Below are positions 6,956-10,000 of a stretch of DNA of 10,000 nucleotides, in pieces. Every line of letters starts with the position of its first letter. The first letter of the stretch is position 1. Under the pieces are notes generated by a model. That model worked only from the letters and a program-made list of their open reading frames with translations, was not told the origin of the DNA and searched no databases. Origin of the DNA: Botryococcus braunii (lineage: Eukaryota > Chlorophyta > Trebouxiophyceae); the NCBI GenBank assembly GCA_002005505.1, contig KV908450.1, positions 37,182 to 47,181 of the forward strand. The letters run 5' to 3'. The position numbers were made by a program, and so were the translations under genes.

Positions 6956-8014
6956 GTTTAGGAGCCCTAGTCCCGTTCCTAGTGGGAGCGACATCGTCAC
7001 TCAGATTTAGAAAGTGTCCGTCACTCCAAAACTGTGTCGCTCTCATCATGCACCATATATAGGTGGGTCACACACCATAGGGAAAGAGGGTGTTTGCCTG
7101 GTCGCGCTTTTGGTATAGGCCCGTACTATGCAGTACTTGCGTTACGGCACTTGCATCAGCTGCAACATTGCAATGCGTATATGTGGTCAATTTGCTGGGG
7201 CAGAGCTGCCTCCCAGTCGGTTTAAAAATAAACCCTAATTCTGACTGGGAGGCAACTAGTAGTGAAGCTGTAGCATGCGAAGGGCCAGGCCCCTTCATAG
7301 CCCCCGCCTATCGCCTCTATTTTCACAGCTGCAGCCGATACCACTGGCCACACGTGCTTGTCATGAACCATCCAGAGATGTTTTCAAACCAACCAGTTGC
7401 TGCTATGCCTGGATGGGGACTGACATCTCTCAGAGAACATGTCTTTCAGTTTCTTGTTCAAGTACAATTCACACATTTCTTTCTTTTAAGCGTTTACGTG
7501 TGTTCTGATGACGGAAGCTGGCTGGCATGTGCAAGCATGTCACATGACATCTGGGTTGCAAGCACCTCATCTGTACCATCGTGGTACGTGACCAGGTACC
7601 TTACTCTCATCGTCGCGTTATTGGGGTACTTGGGGAATGGACCAATTACAGCCCTTATTTAGATTGATTATTTGTGTGTGTCGTTCTGGGAAGTTTTGCT
7701 GGCACACTGAATACCTTGTGGGAGTGGCTCCGCCCGTGATCAAGGTTCCGAGGCGTTCTCGCTCCCACGCTTTGTAAGCAAGATTGCGTGATCACATGCG
7801 ATGGCCTGTGGCAAATGCTAGCATTCCATTTCAATGGTGTGGCTTTAACGGGGAGCGACTTGTCCGGTTATGGATAAGTGAAAGGTGCCCATCCGACCGA
7901 CACCCAACGGATGAAGAGAATCCCGGCACGGTTTTGAAATGGGGTTCTTGAAACAGGAATATTTCCGTTGTGGCGCGAAGGTCGTCAACCATTAAACGTT
8001 TTCAGATTCAATCG
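6956..8014. other. Flanking intergenic region, no convincing gene
   Basis: This is about 1.06 kb between the LTR and the proposed start codon at 8015. A 190-codon open frame (7090-7662, plus) starts at a non-ATG codon and shows no domain or motif I recognise, so I do not call it a gene. Visible items are a TATATA at 7056-7061, a nested hairpin at 7207-7254 and a CCAAT at 7642-7646. The promoter and 5' UTR of the gene that follows should lie here, but I cannot place the transcription start. Confidence 0.6.
7207..7254. repeat. Nested inverted repeat
   Basis: The perfect 12-bp arms tgcctcccagtc (7207-7218) and gactgggaggca (7243-7254) enclose a second stem, ggttta/taaacc (7219-7224, 7229-7234), with an AAAA loop. 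Eight unpaired bases lie on one side. No coding frame, T-run or tRNA-like feature accompanies it, so the role is unknown. Confidence 0.85.
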
Positions 8015-9050
8015 ATGGAGAATCAGTCAGCAGTTCCCGTCGTGAAGGTCGCTCCACACACGGTCCCCAGCGGCCAATGACTTGTTGAGCTACCTTCACT
8101 GGAATTTTTTTGTAAGATTATCTCATCTGGTGTTTAATCTGAAGGTCTTTGCGTGCAGGACGTGGTCCTTGTGGGTGGCGGACACTCACATGTGGCAGTA
8201 CTAAAGAGTTTCGGGATGAAGCCTATTCCTGGGGTCCGCCTGTCGTTAATAACTAAAGATGTGCACACTCCTTACAGGTCTGGATTGCCCGCAACGCCTG
8301 AAATCAGTGTGGCAATCACTCTCCAAGTCCCCGCCACGCAATTTCAACCCAGACCTATTCTTGATCTCCGCTCCTGGTCTTGCACCTCCATTTCGGCACA
8401 CTTCCATCCTGTAGCCTTCCTTTTGGACACGTGCATGCATGCAGAAGACCTTGCATGTGCCACTGGAGACCTCCCTACTGTTGGAAGACAAGGAGTTGAA
8501 ACAGGGAACTTAAAACATGCGGGTGTGCAAATGTCAACAAAACCTGTCCTAGGGAATGTCTTACCATACGAGACACCATACCGTAGGGTTCAAACATATG
8601 CTGAGTGGAGTACTGGGAATCGGTTTTGCAACCCCAGGCGTTCCTCTCCTTCGCTGCTGCTGGGCTCATACACGCTTTGCCAGCATCTGCCAGGACAACC
8701 CATCCTTACCCAGAGCATATGTCAGCTACTTAATCTGAACAGGATAGGTTATAGGAGAAACTGGACAGAAGCAGTGGTGAGGGAGGCCCACATGTTGCGC
8801 TGCGCAGTGGGATGCTTCCAGGCTTTGTGGCCGGGTATTACACCTTTGATGAGTGCCACGTGGACCTGTTTCTGCTAGCCACTTTTGCGGGGGCGCGCTT
8901 CATTCATGGAGAAGCTGTGGGTCTTGACCTCCAGGTTTCCCCCTTCTGCCCCCACGCCCAGAAGTCAAGTCCTGCTCCGCGATCCTTCCATCCACTGCGC
9001 TGTTCAGTATTCCTGAAGCCCTTCTCCTCCTCCCTCCTGGCAGCATGCGC

Positions 9051-9124
<74 letters not shown>

Positions 9125-9559
9125 CGCGCGCGTACGGGCGCGCGCGCCCCATCTGTTCTTCCGCAGGTCCAAGGTGTCTCTTGCTCACCGGGCTAGTACC
9201 ACCCAACAGCAAGGTTGGGGGGCGCCAGCCCCCACAACAGCTTGCCGGAAGTTCTCCAATTTGTGGCCAAGCCCCCAATCACGCGGCATTGTACCTCTGC
9301 CACCTACCTGCCTACCCCCCCCCCCCCCAGCCGAGAGCCGTTCCCTCTTCAGAAAGTCGGTCGGGATGTGTTTGAGAAATGGCAGTCTGAGGGCATTGCC
9401 ATGACTCTGTATGTGACGGGGACAGGAGCGGCGAGTGCTGATGAAAGGGCGTCCTGGACTCCCCTACGATGTGCTTTCTGTGGATGTGGGCATCAGCCCT
9501 AGCACGGGGGGGATCCCGGGTGTTGCCCAGCACGCCACGCCTGTGAAGCCTGTCTCCAA
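8015..9559 (+). CDS. FAD/NAD(P)-binding oxidoreductase of the selenide, water dikinase fusion type (5' part, four exons)
   Basis: Proposed exons are 8015-8047, 8159-8277, 8808-8934 and 9426-9559. All introns are GT-AG (phases 0, 2 and 0), and the fourth exon ends at a GT (9560) in phase 2. The ATG at 8015 is the first after an in-frame TGA at 7949. Exon 1 gives 11 residues ending VVK. Exon 2 begins [12 protein letters not shown], the Rossmann FAD-binding signature, and runs to DVHTPY. Joining to exon 3 restores the family block TPYSGMLPG, followed by [15 protein letters not shown] and [10 protein letters not shown]. Exon 4 gives a [18 protein letters not shown] segment and ATPVKPVS. These motifs are typical of the NADH dehydrogenase-like domain that precedes SelD (selenophosphate synthase) in algae and many bacteria. 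That domain is probably a redox partner in selenium handling, with the role inferred. About 138 residues are seen. The rest of this domain and any SelD part lie beyond the window, so fusion is not proven. No signal peptide is seen. Exon 1 is the least certain. Confidence 0.8.
8048..8158 (+). other. Intron 1 (111 nt)
   Basis: The donor is AAG|GTCGCT and the acceptor is TTTGCGTGCAG|GAC. The acceptor is supported by the strong start of homology right after it. The donor is inferred from frame and from the resulting [11 protein letters not shown] junction, which resembles the N-terminus of related proteins. Confidence 0.6.
8278..8807 (+). other. Intron 2 (530 nt)
   Basis: The donor is TACAG|GTCTGG and the acceptor is TGCGCAG|TGGG. 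Removing it rebuilds the conserved TPYSGMLPG block exactly, with the Ser codon split AG/T. The upstream reading frame stays open through the entire intron and ends only at 8876-8878 within exon 3. Retention would give a shifted, truncated product, because 530 is not a multiple of 3. Confidence 0.85.
9051..9147. repeat. (TG)32(CG)8 microsatellite, alternating purine-pyrimidine
   Basis: There are 32 TG units (9053-9116) followed by 8 CG units (9117-9132), then tacg and, after three G, a further CGCGCGCGC (9139-9147). Strict pyrimidine-purine alternation runs from 9051 to 9136, 86 bp, a classic potential left-handed DNA segment. It lies in an intron. Open frames rich in VCVC or HTHT across it are artefacts of the repeat. 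Confidence 0.98.
9315..9328. repeat. C14 homopolymer
   Basis: Fourteen consecutive C are followed by AG, so it could mimic an acceptor tract. The length may vary or be miscalled. Confidence 0.95.
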
Positions 9560-9643
9560 GTGCGCACCCCTTTGTCCATCTGCTATCCATGTGCATGTCT
9601 CCTCTCCACCGCTTTTTTCCCTCAGTTCCATTTCCAGTGTTGC

Positions 9644-9800
9644 AGGAGAGAGGGAGGGAGGGGGAGGGAGAGAGAGGCGGGGAGGGGGAGAGGGGGGAGG
9701 GAGGGAGAGAGGGGGGAAGGGAGGGAGAGAGGTGGGGGAGAAAGGAACGAGGGAGGGAGGGAGGGAGAGGGAGAGGGAGAGGGAGAGAGAGGGAGGGGGG
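9644..9800. repeat. Polypurine (GGGA/GA)n tract
   Basis: The tract is 157 nt with only three pyrimidines (9678, 9733, 9748), built of GGGA, GGGGGA and GA units. Many closely spaced G3-G6 runs on the plus (sense) strand allow G-quadruplexes in DNA or in the pre-mRNA. The mirror-like purine composition allows triplex DNA. Confidence 0.97.
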
Positions 9801-9931
9801 CGAGACCCGCAGGCTGACAGAGAGGGCGATGGGCCTTCCATGTGGCCCCTTGCCGCCAAGTCCCGCTGTTTGTATCCGTACTTCAGACGCGGTCTCTATT
9901 TTCCACTAATATTTCCCCACAAAGGTTCATG

Positions 9932-10000
9932 CCCCCCCCCCCACACACACACACACGCGCACACGCACACGCACACGCACACGCACACGCACACGCACAC
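9932..10000. repeat. C11 run, (CA)n and (ACACGC)n array, continues beyond window
   Basis: C11 at 9932-9942 is followed by CA repeats, a short CGCG, and from 9961 to the window end a regular six-base ACACGC period. Confidence 0.97.

Larger units (their letters stand above)
8935..9425 (+). other. Intron 3 (491 nt) with Z-DNA-type repeat and C14 run
   Basis: The donor is CTCCAG|GTTTCC after GLDLQ and the acceptor is GGGACAG|GAG before ERRVLMKG; both are in phase 0. The intron contains (TG)32(CG)8 at 9053-9132 and a C14 run at 9315-9328. It also has an open stretch at about 9352-9420 that reads like protein but has no family match I recognise. Confidence 0.75.
9560..10000 (+). other. Start of intron 4 (runs off window)
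   Basis: After the donor CCAA|GTGCGC I see no further block of the protein family up to the window end. The stretch is mostly low-complexity: a purine tract (9644-9800), a C11 run (9932-9942) and a CA/ACACGC array (9943-10000). Short unique sequence at about 9801-9930 shows no recognised exon. Confidence 0.6.

Noticed and set aside
7090..7662. 190-codon plus-strand open frame in the flank
   Set aside because: It has a non-ATG start, no recognisable motif, and a composition that does not suggest a conserved protein. It could be chance; no other support.
6976..7770. 10-bp inverted repeat gtgggagcga / tcgctcccac about 770 bp apart, as possible ends of a small transposon
   Set aside because: Matching does not extend beyond the 10 bases and no target duplication is visible.
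8812..9375. Single open frame running through exon 3 and the TG repeat
   Set aside because: Only its first residues match the family. After 8934 it reads intron and VCVC repeat, and the family match resumes at 9426 in another frame, so splicing explains the data better.
9464..9859. Ser/Pro/Leu-rich minus-strand open frame
   Set aside because: It is produced by translating the purine tract; low complexity only.
9943..10000. Hexanucleotide ACACGC array as a telomere or CRISPR-like array
   Set aside because: It is a simple CA-derived microsatellite without spacers. The unit is not a known telomere repeat, and the array lies inside a probable intron.

Overview
The window looks like nuclear DNA of a eukaryote, most likely a unicellular green alga. 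It carries a Ty1/copia LTR retrotransposon, a gene split by GT-AG introns, and long dinucleotide and purine microsatellites. The split gene is a protein type (FAD/NAD(P)-binding domain of the kind found fused to selenide, water dikinase) that I associate with algae and bacteria. The lineage is an inference from family knowledge; no rRNA or organelle marker is present.

Layout. (1) Positions 1-6955 are one Ty1/copia-type retrotransposon on the minus strand, cut by the left window edge. Its 3' LTR (1-600, incomplete) is followed by a polypurine tract (601-609). Then come a long intact pol frame (protease, integrase, reverse transcriptase, RNase H; 626 to about 4705), gag in two frames (4672-5768), a likely primer-binding site (about 5825-5838) and a complete 5' LTR (5839-6955). 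The two LTRs differ at one base in 600 comparable positions, so the insertion is young. pol is open, but gag is interrupted by a frameshift near 5234. gag and pol overlap in a -1 relation containing a CCCGGGG heptamer. The LTR carries an internal exact 141-bp duplication and a strong hairpin.

(2) Positions 6956-8014 are about 1.06 kb of flanking DNA with no convincing gene. They contain a nested hairpin at 7207-7254 and AT-rich promoter-like motifs.

(3) From 8015 to the right edge is the 5' part of a plus-strand gene. I assembled it from four exons (8015-8047, 8159-8277, 8808-8934, 9426-9559) whose splice sites and phases fit. The product begins with the FAD-binding signature VGGGHSHV and continues through [17 protein letters not shown] and [14 protein letters not shown] motifs to a PVKP motif. 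This matches the N-terminal oxidoreductase part of the fused selenide, water dikinase family. The catalytic SelD part, if present, lies beyond the window. Its introns hold (TG)32(CG)8, a C14 run, a 157-nt purine tract and an ACACGC hexanucleotide array that runs off the end.

The retrotransposon and the gene are divergent, with about 1 kb between the element's promoter-bearing LTR and the gene's start codon. I see no bacterial-type operon, CRISPR array, rRNA or tRNA. I do not see an undescribed multi-gene system. The most notable items are the young but gag-broken copia element with an unusual gag/pol arrangement and LTR duplication, and the split selenium-metabolism-type gene beside it.
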